From positions 6,324,001-6,388,000 of the forward strand of contig CM034140.1 of the NCBI GenBank assembly GCA_019914995.1: a stretch of 64,000 bases of DNA. Direction: 5' to 3'. The notes below the pieces were generated by a model that worked only from the letters and a program-made list of their open reading frames with translations, made no database searches and was not told where the DNA came from. This stretch comes from Acanthochlamys bracteata (taxonomy: Eukaryota; Streptophyta; Magnoliopsida; Pandanales; Velloziaceae). The position numbers and the translations under genes are program-made. Of the stretch, positions 33,301-43,529 are shown in pieces; within the stretch, counting starts at the first letter, position 1, and every line of letters starts with the position of its first letter.

Positions 33301-36300
33301 ATTTTATAAATAAATTTTTGCAACCAGCGTATAAATAAAATGGCAATCATTGCAAACAAACAAACAAATAAATAAATATGGTTGTTAGTTTTTAGGACTT
33401 GGACCAAAAAACTAAATTTTAAGCTTTTAAAGGGTTCAGCTCAAAAATTGCCTACACCAAGTTCAGAAACTTATTTGGAGACTTTATTGTTTATATTAGG
33501 AGATGCTCGCTTATACCTGTTGCAATTCTTTCTCTGTTACAGCTTAGATACCACATATCAATTCAGAAACTATATGTTCAGAGACTTTCTTGTTTATATT
33601 ATATGACATGCATGCGTTTAACCCATAGCAAATCTTTCTCCTTTCGCAGCTTAGACAGCGAATTGAGTGCCCCAGGACAATGCTACTGGTGGTTCTGCGT
33701 GACCATAATTTCAAGGTTTGTGTTAGATTCAAATATGGTTGGCATACCATTATCACCTTCTTTACATTCTTTGAATATTTTTTTTTCGTTGTCTAAATGT
33801 TTCAGATTTCTTTCAAAACTTATGAATCACATGTGAAAAATGAAATGAGTCAGGTAATTTATTTTATTATTGTGTGTGTAGTCTATCCTATGATTCTCTT
33901 AAATGTTCCATTAATTGTGATTTTTAACTCGTAGCTCTGGGACAAAGTGCCTAGAAAGAGTACTGAACATCAGAAGGAGCCATTTTGCAATTATTTCGAT
34001 GTAAGGCCTCAATTTCTTTGAACAACATAACTTACGGGCTCTTTAACTGATTAATTTGCCACCTATTCTTTTTGTTGTTAACTGTCTTTGATACTTTGGT
34101 ATGCAGGTTCATGTCATAGCTCTGCCTCATTATCTGTATGAAAGAGATAATTTCATTAACAAGGTAACAGCAAAATTCTGTTGTTTCCCTGACTCTGCAA
34201 ATATCTTTAAGCAGTTAATGGTCCTTCTTCAATCTAGGTTTTGGAGAGATAGTATTATTGAAATAATAATAGCCTGAAATGTCTCTCAATCTATGCTCTT
34301 TCGAGTCTTCCAAGCTACATTCATACATACACTAGTATCTGGCAGTTAGAGACTTCTTCAACTTGTAGATTTGCATAGTAGTTGCTGGCAGCATTTAACC
34401 CTACTTTATTTCCGGCATGTGGCCCCCTTTTCTTTGCAACAACTCTCACAGTCTCACCCTAGATTAATTCAAGCCTAAAGTTTGGGTTTAGGATAAGAGG
34501 CAGCTTCAACAATTTTTTTTTTCAAAGGATAACTTTTGACGATCAATTGTTGCAGTCACTGGGAAATCGGCATTAAAACTCTTGGAAGGTGGGTGTGCGA
34601 TGCTAGTCGATAATCTAGTTGTTGATAGGGAACTTCAACTTTAAATAAATGATTTGGTGCACTCATAGTACATTTCCACGCACATTCATGAATATATAGT
34701 GGTTATGCATCATGCAAGCGTGAAATTTTGTGTTATCAACTTTATATGGTAGTTCAAGGAAGCATACTTTTCTAGATAAAGAAAGTATGTTTCTCTTAGC
34801 ACTAAGAAGGATTTTTTACGTTTTAAGTAACAATTGCAGTTGCCAAATAGCTTCTAGAACTACAACATTTGCAAGATATTTTATGGATTTATAAAAATAA
34901 AAAATATAACCTTAAGAAAAACGTAAAACTACAAAGTACAATATTGTTACGACACAAGATCACCTCGTAGCCGAAACACACAAACTAAAGAAAAGTGCAT
35001 GAAAAAAATGAAAAAGGTAAAATAATAAACTTCTTCAATGTCTATATTGTATGGGTGGTAGTATGTTACTCGACCTGCGAACCCAGTTCGAAATCAATCA
35101 ATTTATATCAGGTTTGGGTTTGGTCTTATCTGGATTCAGCAATTTTGGCTCAATTCAAAACAAACTCTATAAGTTAAATGACTTGGGTCAGTTTTGGTTG
35201 ACTAAAAGTTGGCCCAGGTAACCCGAATGATCTGATTATATCTAATTATCTGATATTTTTTATTTATCTAAACTTGTTATATCATTATTACTTATTATAT
35301 TTGAGATTTTTTTAAAATTAGTTGTAGTCTATCTGATTAGGATATTGGCTTCTCATCTAAACGATGTGAGTTCAAATATCTGTAAAAAAGTTTTATTAAA
35401 AATTTTTTTTATTTAGTTTGTAATCACTACACTTACTGCTTACGACTATCGCTTCTTAAGAGGTCAAAATGAAGGATATGTGATCGAAATTTGATTGTAA
35501 GGTTGAAATGGAGTTGACATGGGGTTGAGATGTGGAAGAAATTGGATCGCAAAGTCGAAATGTGAGTCAAAATAAGCTGGTAAGGTCGAGACGCGGCCGA
35601 AATAGGGTCATGACAATGTGTCAAATTTGGGTCATAAGGCCAATACGTAGTCAAAAGTCGAAATGTGAGTCGAAATAGGCTCATAAGATCAAGATGTGGT
35701 CGAAATAAGATCATAAGGTCAAATGGAGTGAATATGTGGTTGAGCTGTGGTGAAAATATGGTTGTAAGTTTGAAATGGGTCGATATTGTGGTCGAAGAGT
35801 AAATGGAAGATAAATTAGTAATTTCAATTATTAAATGGTTTGATATGAACTTGACCTGATTATTAAATGAGTTATGGTTGACAATTTTAACCCATGTAAA
35901 TATACGGATTGGATTATAATTGAACGATTTGATGAAATTATTAAATAGGTTGATCCAAACTTGAGTTGTCAATTCAGATTGCCACCGCTACTACATTGGT
36001 GTCTAGCATCCTTATTTATAGCTTGGGACTCACCCAAGCTAACTAGAACAATACTGCTAAAGAGTTCAGCTAAGTCTACAATGAAACATAACAAGTCAAT
36101 TCCTACTTTAACTCCTACTGATGGACTCTCAAAAAAACACAACTCCCAGTCTTGACTCTCAGAACCTACACTCCTTTCTTCTATCAACTAGCTGTACCTT
36201 AGTTGTGACCCGGCCCTTGGCAACCGATACATTTACTCGGGTGAGCCTTCTTGCGGCAACTCCTTCTAGGTGCATCCCTGACAAATATTCAGAAGGTATT

Positions 36301-39300
36301 TGGAATAAGATATAAGGTTTTAGTGTATGTAGAGGAAGGCGTTCGAAGAGATGTTGATGGTAATGTTTTGGTAGACATGTGAACTGAGTGGATTATATAT
36401 TGTAAACTTTGTTTATCTCATTGACCCATGGGACTGTACTTCAGTTTTTACTTTGCCAAATGGCAACTGATATTTTATTTATGATGCCAAGTAAATAGAA
36501 TTGCTGACTGATATCGTCTCTTGCAAGTTGAGAACATCTTTGAGCCATACACATTTGCCCAGCAACTAAAGTATTATAATTTGAAGAGATGTTGCAACTG
36601 TTGTTGTTAGATGCATTAGGTAGATGCATTAGGGGGTGAATATCACAAGTTTGCTGTATTGCCGTGTTGGTTTAGCAATTTCTTAAACTCTGGCGTAAAG
36701 CATTTTGCTTGTGCTGCATATTATTTTGTATGAGTAAATTCCATATATATTGGTTTCTATGAATAAGAAAATTCTATTTGTTATGTCGAATTCTAGGTTG
36801 CAGAACTGAAACGAGAGTTCTTCGAGTCAAATTTAGCTATAGCTTCACAACCCAAACTTCCAGCTCCGGCTTACTTGAATGATATGGTGAACGTCTGGAA
36901 TGTGATACGAGCTAATAAGGACATTAATATTCCAGCTCAGAGGGTTTGTATTCTACTAAATTATGTAGACTTTGAACTAGATGTATGTGGAATTTAATTT
37001 TGTTTCATGTGGCATGCATCTGATCATTCTAGATACTGATAGCTACCCACAAATGCAAAGAGATTTCAAGGGACACATTCAAGAATTTTCAACTTGATAT
37101 GGTAACCATTTCCTTAAATTTAGCACTTTTATATAAATCAGACGAATTAACTGTTATGTAGTATCTCACAGGGTTGGCTAAAACTAAAGCAATCTGCTGC
37201 ATCAAACAAGGATTCAAACTTTGCTGTAAAGCTCAACAACATCATAGAGAACTACAAGTCAAGGTACATTGTTATACATGTACATCATTTCTGCCCAACT
37301 ATCAATAGCAATATCTTCTCTGTAGTAGCCCAACATTTCTCTGATTTTCTGTAGCAATATATTCTCCTGCCATCCTGAAATTACATTTGTCATTGGTTAG
37401 TAAATATTCAATTTGTCATGGGAGTGGAATTGGTATTTTATGTAACTATGGCAAAGGTAGTGAATACATGCATAATAACTTCATTAATGCAATGATAAAA
37501 TTTGTGTGTATTTTTTTTAAACATGAATAAATGGATTACACAACTATGAAAGTATTTATTTTGGGTCTTTATATGATTACAAATTATGAAGAAGATCAGG
37601 TTTACTTATCAAGTTTAGAGTGTGTTTTATAAATTATCTGATATCAAGAAATAAACCATACTCCAATGAAGTATTTTTACGTACTTTTATAAATGCTTTT
37701 TTCACATTGAATCACTGGAGTTTGGGGTTTAATGCTCTATTCAATCACTGAAGAATGTCAAAAGTGAAAGATAACAACAGTCAGATGAAAGGCTTTGTGA
37801 GATATGCCAACGTATTGTTAAATGCTGTATTAAATTCCCGACAAGGACTCAAAGCCTTGCTTATGGACACATTGTTTAATTGATAAATTATAAAGTATTG
37901 TTTGTTGGTAAAATTACCTATTTTGACATTATATTGCAGATATTTTGAGCAGACTGTCTACCTTGATAAAGATATTGTGAATGAGGAAGTTGGATCATTG
38001 ATAAATAACATATCCAAGGTAAGTCTTACCTTTTACTTTATTTTAGGATTTCAAAACCATTTGGCAAACAAACAAACAAAAACAGAAGGATGGAAATATG
38101 ACGTTGATGTCATGGTTAAAGTTGGTCGCAAAACCTAAAGAAACCTTCCCATAAGCTAAGATATGCTTATTGTGTTTCTGTATTAGCATCCCTCACTCAT
38201 CATTTAGGTGGTGGTGGTGAAATCCCTACCTTTCATATATAGTTTTCCAGGCTTTATAGAAATCTCACTTTTGTAATTCACTTTTCCTTACTAGTGGAAG
38301 GTATATCATGCTGAACTTTTATGCACTGTTAATGTTTGTGCAAAATTTAGGGGACGTTTGGGAGTGCTTATAATAAGAAGTTTTTCTGGAGAAAAAATAT
38401 TTTGAAAATTTTTCGATAAACGAGCTTGACGTTTTTTACCTATAAGAAAATTATCATATAAAGATTTTAAGGCATCCGATTCACAAGTATTTTTCAAATT
38501 TTCAAAATAATTTTATAAAGTACTATAGAAAGTTTTAAAACGCTTGTTAGGTTACGCTGAGTGAATTTTTTAAAATATGCTTACTGGGAAGTGAGTTTTT
38601 GAGAAGTTAGTTCAGTTTTGGTGTTTCATAATATTTGGTTGTTTATAAAAATGAGAATTTAAAATAAAATTTATTTATTTTTTAGAAAGCGAGTGGAAAG
38701 TGCTGGTTTTATTCTAGTGCTGACTGTAATTAAACACAAAAAAGTGAGTGAGAAGTGACTTTCTGGCGCAGAGAAAGTTAGCTCCACTCAAACCAAATAT
38801 GCCTTTAGTCTAGAAAGTTTGAGAAAAAATGGATTGGGATCTTTTATAATCCATAGGAAGCAAAGTAAGAGAGTTAATTATATTTTTATGATGTAAGTTT
38901 CTAATTTCATCAATTGCAACTGTAACTGTTAGAGTTTAATGTAAACCTATTAATTATTTGTGTTTCGATAATAAAGTTGATTGGAAATCCATCTTAAGTT
39001 CATTGTGTACCAGCTAAGCCAACTCTTTGTATAAATTTGAAAAGTTTCTATACAAATTTTAACGAAGTTCAAAGCAGGAATAGGTAAAACATCTACAGCT
39101 CTATTTTTCAGTAGCAAAACAAGAGTGAAACTAAGCTATGTATCTCTCTTCACTTACATTTATAAACTCCACGTCACCTGGTAAGATGCTATCCAGCAAT
39201 TGAAGCTAAATTTAAGTCTTCTCTTTTTTTCTCCTTTTGTTTAGAAATAAATTATCAAAGTATTTTCTGTGGAGTTAAGCTATTTTAGCTCGTCTTTGGA

Positions 39301-40337
39301 CATGCTTCCATATCAAAAATAAAGTCGATAAGTTCAATGTATCTACATATTTATCAAGTATCATGGATGTATTATTCTGTGTTTCGATAATACTAGAACT
39401 ACATATATGCTTTCTCCTTGTGCTGATTACCCTCTCTCTTTCTTTTACTTTTTTTTCAAACAGACAGTTCTTTCCGGTTTATGAAGAGATGCTGCATGGA
39501 TTGGTTCAATCAATACTGGATGAATTTAAGCTAGAAATAGATGCAATACAGAATGAACATATTAATACTACCAATGCCGTCACTAAGTTGATCACTGATT
39601 TTGTTAAACGAGTTAGGGATTCAAATTTGAGTAAGCCTTCAACCTCTGATGAACATAATTTCTGTAACCTTTTTGTTCTCTTGCACATGTTGTCATTTGC
39701 ATGCACTAATAAGATTTTGATAAGTGGTTATTAAATAACTCCATTCTTTTGGTTCGCTACATGAAGCCTTCTCTAAATATTAGTTGGCTCAGTATTTTGT
39801 GCAATCTCTTTTTTTCTTATTTGCATGAATCCTTGTGTCTAAATGCTTACAGAATCTTCTTTTTATTTTCCTTAACTTCAGATGTGGATATAGATAATGG
39901 AGAGCATATTAAAGTTTCCATCATCGACAACTTCATTGACCAGGCTATAACCTATGCACATATTAAACTTGCCAAGGAACCTCGGAAAGTAACGTAGTGT
40001 TTACTGGAAAACAGAATGTAAAATTCTTTGAGATGAACCATGTTCTTAGCCACACCAAATCTTTTGGATATTTTAGTGTTTCTTGCAATATGTTTATGAT
40101 TCTTATAATATGCTTTATGTAGAACTGATCTTTACCCACCCTTTTTTTCTTTTTTATTTGTACTTTTGTAGCTTAACTAACAATTATTCCTTTTATACTC
40201 AGCGTCATTTCTTGAAGTGGCTGGGCGCAGCTTTACTAGTAATGAGGACTGCAGCATTGGATCCCAGTGTTTTGGTTGACCTTGCTGTAACTATTGCAGG
40301 CCTTGCAAGTGTTGCTCTAGAGGCAAGTGATACTTAA
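27314..40337 (+). CDS. RHD3-like GTPase gene, exon 3 interrupted by a MITE (possible pseudogene)
   Basis: GB1/RHD3-type GTPase, paralogue of the minus-strand gene. Exons: 27314-27461, 27924-27990, 28082-28157 plus 28866-28895, 30937-31007, 31097-31160, 33650-33715, 33806-33853, 33935-34000, 34107-34163, 36797-36943, 37033-37101, 37172-37263, 37940-38018, 39468-39630, 39882-39988, 40203-40337. Without the MITE these sum to 1,485 nt (494 codons), in phase throughout. The ATG at 27314 begins [13 protein letters not shown]. Motifs are GPQSSGKST (G1), [12 protein letters not shown] (G3, split by the MITE), LRDH (G4 RD), then a helical domain. It ends with a hydrophobic-rich tail ([16 protein letters not shown]), far shorter than the roughly 800-residue RHD3. 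Defects: the exon 2 donor reads AG|CATAAT instead of AG|GT, and the MITE splits G3. An otherwise perfect frame argues for recent decay or for splicing around the insert. Confidence 0.8.
28158..28862. mobile_element. Tourist-like MITE in exon 3 (G3 motif) of RHD3-like gene
   Basis: About 705 bp, flanked by TTA on both sides (28155-28157 and 28863-28865). Removing it and one TTA restores ATGGAC-TTA-GAAGGT, that is M-D-L-E-G. Terminal inverted repeats are imperfect: GGCTTCGTTTGGATTATAGG at the left and, on the opposite strand, AGGTATGTTTAGATTCATAA at the right. The TTA duplication and termini fit PIF/Harbinger-derived MITEs. Confidence 0.82.
29630..30729 (-). mobile_element. Short non-autonomous LTR element (TRIM-like) in intron 3
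   Basis: Two related direct repeats of about 200-250 bp (29630 to about 29855, and 30477 to about 30729) share AAAGTTACGATAAGTTT and GAACTAA-TTAGGA blocks. They flank about 600 bp of non-coding sequence. Read on the minus strand, a primer-site-like TGGTATCCGAG lies just inside the right repeat (complement of about 30465-30476), and a polypurine tract CTTGGGGGAGAAT abuts the left repeat (complement of about 29862-29880). No coding capacity. The repeats have diverged strongly, so it is an old, decayed copy. Confidence 0.6.
32740..33240 (-). mobile_element. Decayed 3' end of an RTE-type LINE
   Basis: Read on the minus strand, the stretch resembles the C-terminal reverse-transcriptase part of plant RTE LINEs. 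It ends with the terminus shared with Au SINEs (complement of CCCACTTGAGTGGGTCAGCT near 32768) and a TTGTTGTTG tail (complement of 32746-32754). Such LINEs end in short TTG repeats. It is 5'-truncated and no frame remains open. It lies in an intron of the plus-strand RHD3-like gene. Confidence 0.6.
33256..33353. repeat. Inverted repeat (32-bp arms, 34-bp loop)
   Basis: Left arm 33256-33287 and right arm 33322-33353 are near-perfect reverse complements (about 29 of 32 bases), sharing GCCATTTTATTTATA and GCTGGTT. It is intronic and could be a fold-back element remnant or a hairpin in the intron RNA. Confidence 0.75.
33458..33664 (+). repeat. ~103-bp tandem duplication covering the exon 6 splice acceptor
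   Basis: Copy 1 (about 33458-33559) and copy 2 (about 33560-33664) both read TTCAGAAACT..., a GACTTT-TTGTTTATATTA block, and end in an acceptor followed by CTTAGA (TTACAG|CTTAGA at about 33544, CGCAG|CTTAGA at 33650). Only the second acceptor leads into the exon encoding [17 protein letters not shown] in the correct phase. The first is a decoy copy. Confidence 0.65.
35440..35990. repeat. Degenerate short-period repeat in intron 9
   Basis: The stretch is built from loosely repeated GTCGAAAT, GGTCATAAGGTC and GTGAGTCGAAATA motifs with a period near 20-40 bp. It explains the long open frame on the minus strand here, which I do not regard as a gene. The surroundings (35060-35990) may belong to one decayed non-autonomous element. 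Confidence 0.45.
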
Positions 40338-41200
40338 GACCTAGAGTTACCGGAAGGGCCTCAGCAATAAAGTCACAAACATGTCACCCTCAGCAATAAA
40401 GTCACAAACATGTCACGGATTGCTGTGAATTCTGCATTTTGGTTGTTCTGAAGCGTATTTTAAAATATATGTTTTCATCTTGCAACTATCACATTTGTGT
40501 TCCCCTGGCTGTTTCTTATTGGATATGCTCTTTTTGTTTACATTAATCCATGTATTTTACTTTGTTAAAAAATTTGTAGTTGTGTAAAAAAAAACTGGCG
40601 TGATTATAACAGTAGTCCGAAAACTTCAAGTATTTTAATAAAATTGGTTTTTAAATATTTTTTACTGTTATTGTGGCCAGAGAGTTGTTTCGAGTTCTCA
40701 ACTGCAGGGCATCTTCGCTGTAGCTGAGCAATAAAACGTTCTTTGATCCTCGTGCGCATTTCCGGGTCGAACCTCATGCCTCACATTAATTGACTTTTTG
40801 TATTTAATAAGAATCTCTTTTGGGTCCATGTCGAATGATTTATTTTTTTATAACCTAACTGAAGATATTGCTTTAGATAGAGTAAAATGGCAATAGACCT
40901 GATGTAACCGATTTCATCTGAGGCTTGGTTATTCTTGTATTTTTTGAAGAATCCTTTTAATTCTCCTTCTTCTTATGTAGGCTAATATGTAATACTGACT
41001 AATTCATAATGCCTTCAAATTAATAACAATAATGATTTAACCACCAAATAACAATAATGCCAATTATCAAAACCGTTTAGATCCATACTGATGCAAGTTC
41101 AGTTCCTCTCTCTGTGTACCTATGCATATAAGTTGACTTTGGCACAGCGTTATACCGCGTAAATTTCTACTAATAAGCATCTTCCTCAACTATACTTGCA
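40338..41200. other. 3' flank of plus-strand RHD3-like gene, no gene seen
   Basis: Directly after the stop codon lie two 29-bp direct repeats (40359-40387 and 40388-40416), each containing AATAAA. I see no convincing exon or transposon end in the rest of the stretch. Confidence 0.5.
40359..40416 (+). terminator. Duplicated 29-bp unit carrying AATAAA, probable poly(A) signal
   Basis: Two perfect tandem copies of a unit starting CCTCAGCAATAAAGTCAC. AATAAA occurs at 40366-40371 and 40395-40400, about 30 and 60 nt after the RHD3-like stop codon. The position fits a 3'-end signal, though plant poly(A) signals are loose. Confidence 0.5.
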
Positions 41201-41443
41201 TCATTTCAAACTTAAAATTTGCAGAGATCAAAGAGCAGTTTCTTCTCCAGCAAACAGCAGCGCTCTAGCTCCTCCGGGCTTCTTAGAGAATGCCGCCACC
41301 ATCTGCAGCCACTTGCCCTCGATTGTCGACAACACTACCGTCCCCACGTGGTCACAGACTCGCCTTCGCTCTTTGCCTTGCATAACATCAAGCAGATAGA
41401 TTAGTTGGCACGCTTGAACTTGGTGATTTTGGTTTTGTTGCAG

Positions 41444-42579
41444 GTTTCAGTGGTAGAACCAAAAGTGCCGGCAATGTATGAGATGCACTTCGGCGTTCCG
41501 ATGAGCAATGCAATATTCTTAAAAACATCAACACTGACCTCGAAGCACTATCTCCGTCATACTCACCACAGTGAATCCAAGCTTATCTTCGTTCACCCGG
41601 CTAGCTTCTCTACCGTCGATGCCGCTTTAGCTATCTTCCGGCCGATCACAACCGTCCAATCTATTGAATATCAGTACTGCAACGAGGAAACAAAAGTGTA
41701 TAATTCTGGTACGCTAACGTACGAGAAGTTGACCGAGACGGGCGACCAAGGATTCGAATTGGTACGGCCGGATACCGAGTGGTCTCCGGTGGTTCGCAAC
41801 CACACCTCCAGCACTACGTCGTGGGCGAAGGGCTCGTACATTGTCACCGTAGCTTGTAAGAATTGTAACAATATTAGACTCACTCCTCGTCTGGTCAGTG
41901 CCGCCGCAGCGGGTATACCTATGGACACTTCCCATGTTCTGCGCCAATACGGTGGTAGTAAGGTCTCGTTTACAAAACATCAAACTCACTTTTTTTTTTA
42001 AAACTCAAACTTAATACAAAATAAATAAATATATTAAAAATTTATTTTTAAAATTTAATTTTCAAATTCATTTTTAATACAAAATAAATATGATTTTTTT
42101 TATTAAATATATTTAATATTTAATTTTATGTTTAAGTTCAATTTTAAACATGCTAATAAGACAAAGAATAATATTTTTAAAAAAAAATATTTGTTATTTT
42201 AAAAATTATTTTTAAAATAAGCCCCAACCGGAGGTGTTTTCCTCGTGTTCTTTCTTAATTGACCTCACACCCTCCCCTCTTTCACTTTTACAATTACCAC
42301 TCAAGAATTAAGATAACATCAAATTTTTTTGTCAATGTATCCGTTTATTTCTAATTGATAGTTTGAATTAGATCCAACTCATTGTCAACCTAAATGAAAT
42401 GTTAGAATAAATACTTTACTTACTTGCAAATTTGTGCTCTCACTACGAAAATTTTCTAGATCCATGGTGGTGCTCATGCAGGAGCTGCCAAAGACGTCGA
42501 CAGGGAAGATGAAGAAGTTTATGCTCTGGGGAAGTCTATAGCGCTGCCAAAGGCGGCGTTGCTCGACCGTAGGATGTAG
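41444..42579 (+). CDS. Unidentified GC-richer reading frame, two candidate exons
   Basis: Not recognised. Candidate exon A (41444-41962, 173 codons) follows TTGTTGCAG and contains MYEMHFGVPMSNAIFL, the paired-cysteine stretch VACKNCNNIRLTPRL and AAAAGIPMDTSHVLRQYGG. It could splice in phase (AAG|GTCTCG to TTTCTAG|ATCC) to exon B (42460-42579, 40 codons with stop), which starts IHGGAHAGAAKDVDRE. Both are visibly richer in G+C than the surrounding sequence. I could not find a convincing start. More GC-rich, coding-like sequence lies at 41220-41400. I see no signal peptide or membrane segment. It could be a lineage-specific host gene, a captured gene fragment or an old virus-derived insertion. 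The sequence alone does not decide. Confidence 0.45.
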
Positions 42580-42589
42580 TTTTATCATT

Positions 42590-43149
42590 AGTGAAAATGA
42601 ACTCTATTTGTTAACATTCGTTTGACGCACAATGATAAAACATGGTGTGGAGTCTAAGAAGATAGGGCTGCCAAAGCCTAACTCCAAATTAGGCAGAGTT
42701 CGAATTAATAGCATATAAAATTTGAATCAGTCCGTCCAAGTGAACAACGAGATAGATTAGTAGCATAAGCATCAAAATAGTATCCAAATAAAAAAACGGA
42801 CTAATTGATATAGAATTGGATCAACAACTTATCTTGAATTGGATTAAATAGATCTTCATTTGATGAGCTTAACAACGCATGTTTATTAATAGTTTCATAT
42901 TGACTGAGTGTTGAAATAAATATGTGCTTATAAGTGTAATATGCTAACTCCTAAAAAATTGGCTCAATCCTACAAATAACTCAAATTATAACAAAGCCTA
43001 TACATCTCATCTATTGTCTCGATCGGGTATTCACCCAGTTTAACATGTTAGCAACCCCAATTTAAACAGATCATAATTCAATGCGTTAAGGATAATGAGA
43101 GTGTGTCATAGTATTCCTCATTTCATAAACAAATTGATGTTCCATATAT
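42590..43149. other. Intergenic, nothing recognised
   Basis: AT-rich sequence without a supported exon, RNA gene or element terminus. A MITE follows at 43150. Confidence 0.5.
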
Positions 43150-43407
43150 AGGGGATGTTTGAAAGTGCTTATGAAATAAATTTTTCTAAAATAAAAAATA
43201 TTTTTATCTATTTTAAAAAATAAGCTCTATTTTTTTATCTAAAAATAATAATAATAATAAACAATAAAAAAATTTTACTATGTAAAATTTTTCTATATTT
43301 TAAAAATTTTTAAATAAATTCTCTATATATTTATAAAAAATATATTAAAAAATATGAAATAAAAAATGATATTAGCTTTTGGAAAAAGCTTTCCCAAACG
43401 ACCCCAT
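43150..43407. mobile_element. MITE (CGTTTGG-ended family)
   Basis: The left end GGGGATGTTTGAAAGTGCTT pairs with the right end read on the opposite strand, GGGGTCGTTTGGGAAAGCTT, around an AT-rich core of about 220 bp. ATA flanks both sides as a possible 3-bp target duplication. It shares its core with the intron 3 cluster and with 48689-48918. Confidence 0.65.
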
Positions 43408-43529
43408 AATCAGGCATGTGCATTTCATGTCATACTATCAGAACTTACAAAACATATGGGAAAAGAACACAAGGAAATAACAGTAAGAAAGCTAGATTAC
43501 GATAAATTTAAAAATATCTACGGAAATGC

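Noticed and set aside
35433-35972. A 179-codon open frame on the minus strand
   Set aside because: It is made of degenerate short repeats with biased composition, lies in an intron, and has no recognisable domain.
41671-41989. Two antisense open frames opposite 41444-41962
   Set aside because: They are probably shadows of the GC-richer plus-strand frame, which alone has matching splice signals to a second exon.
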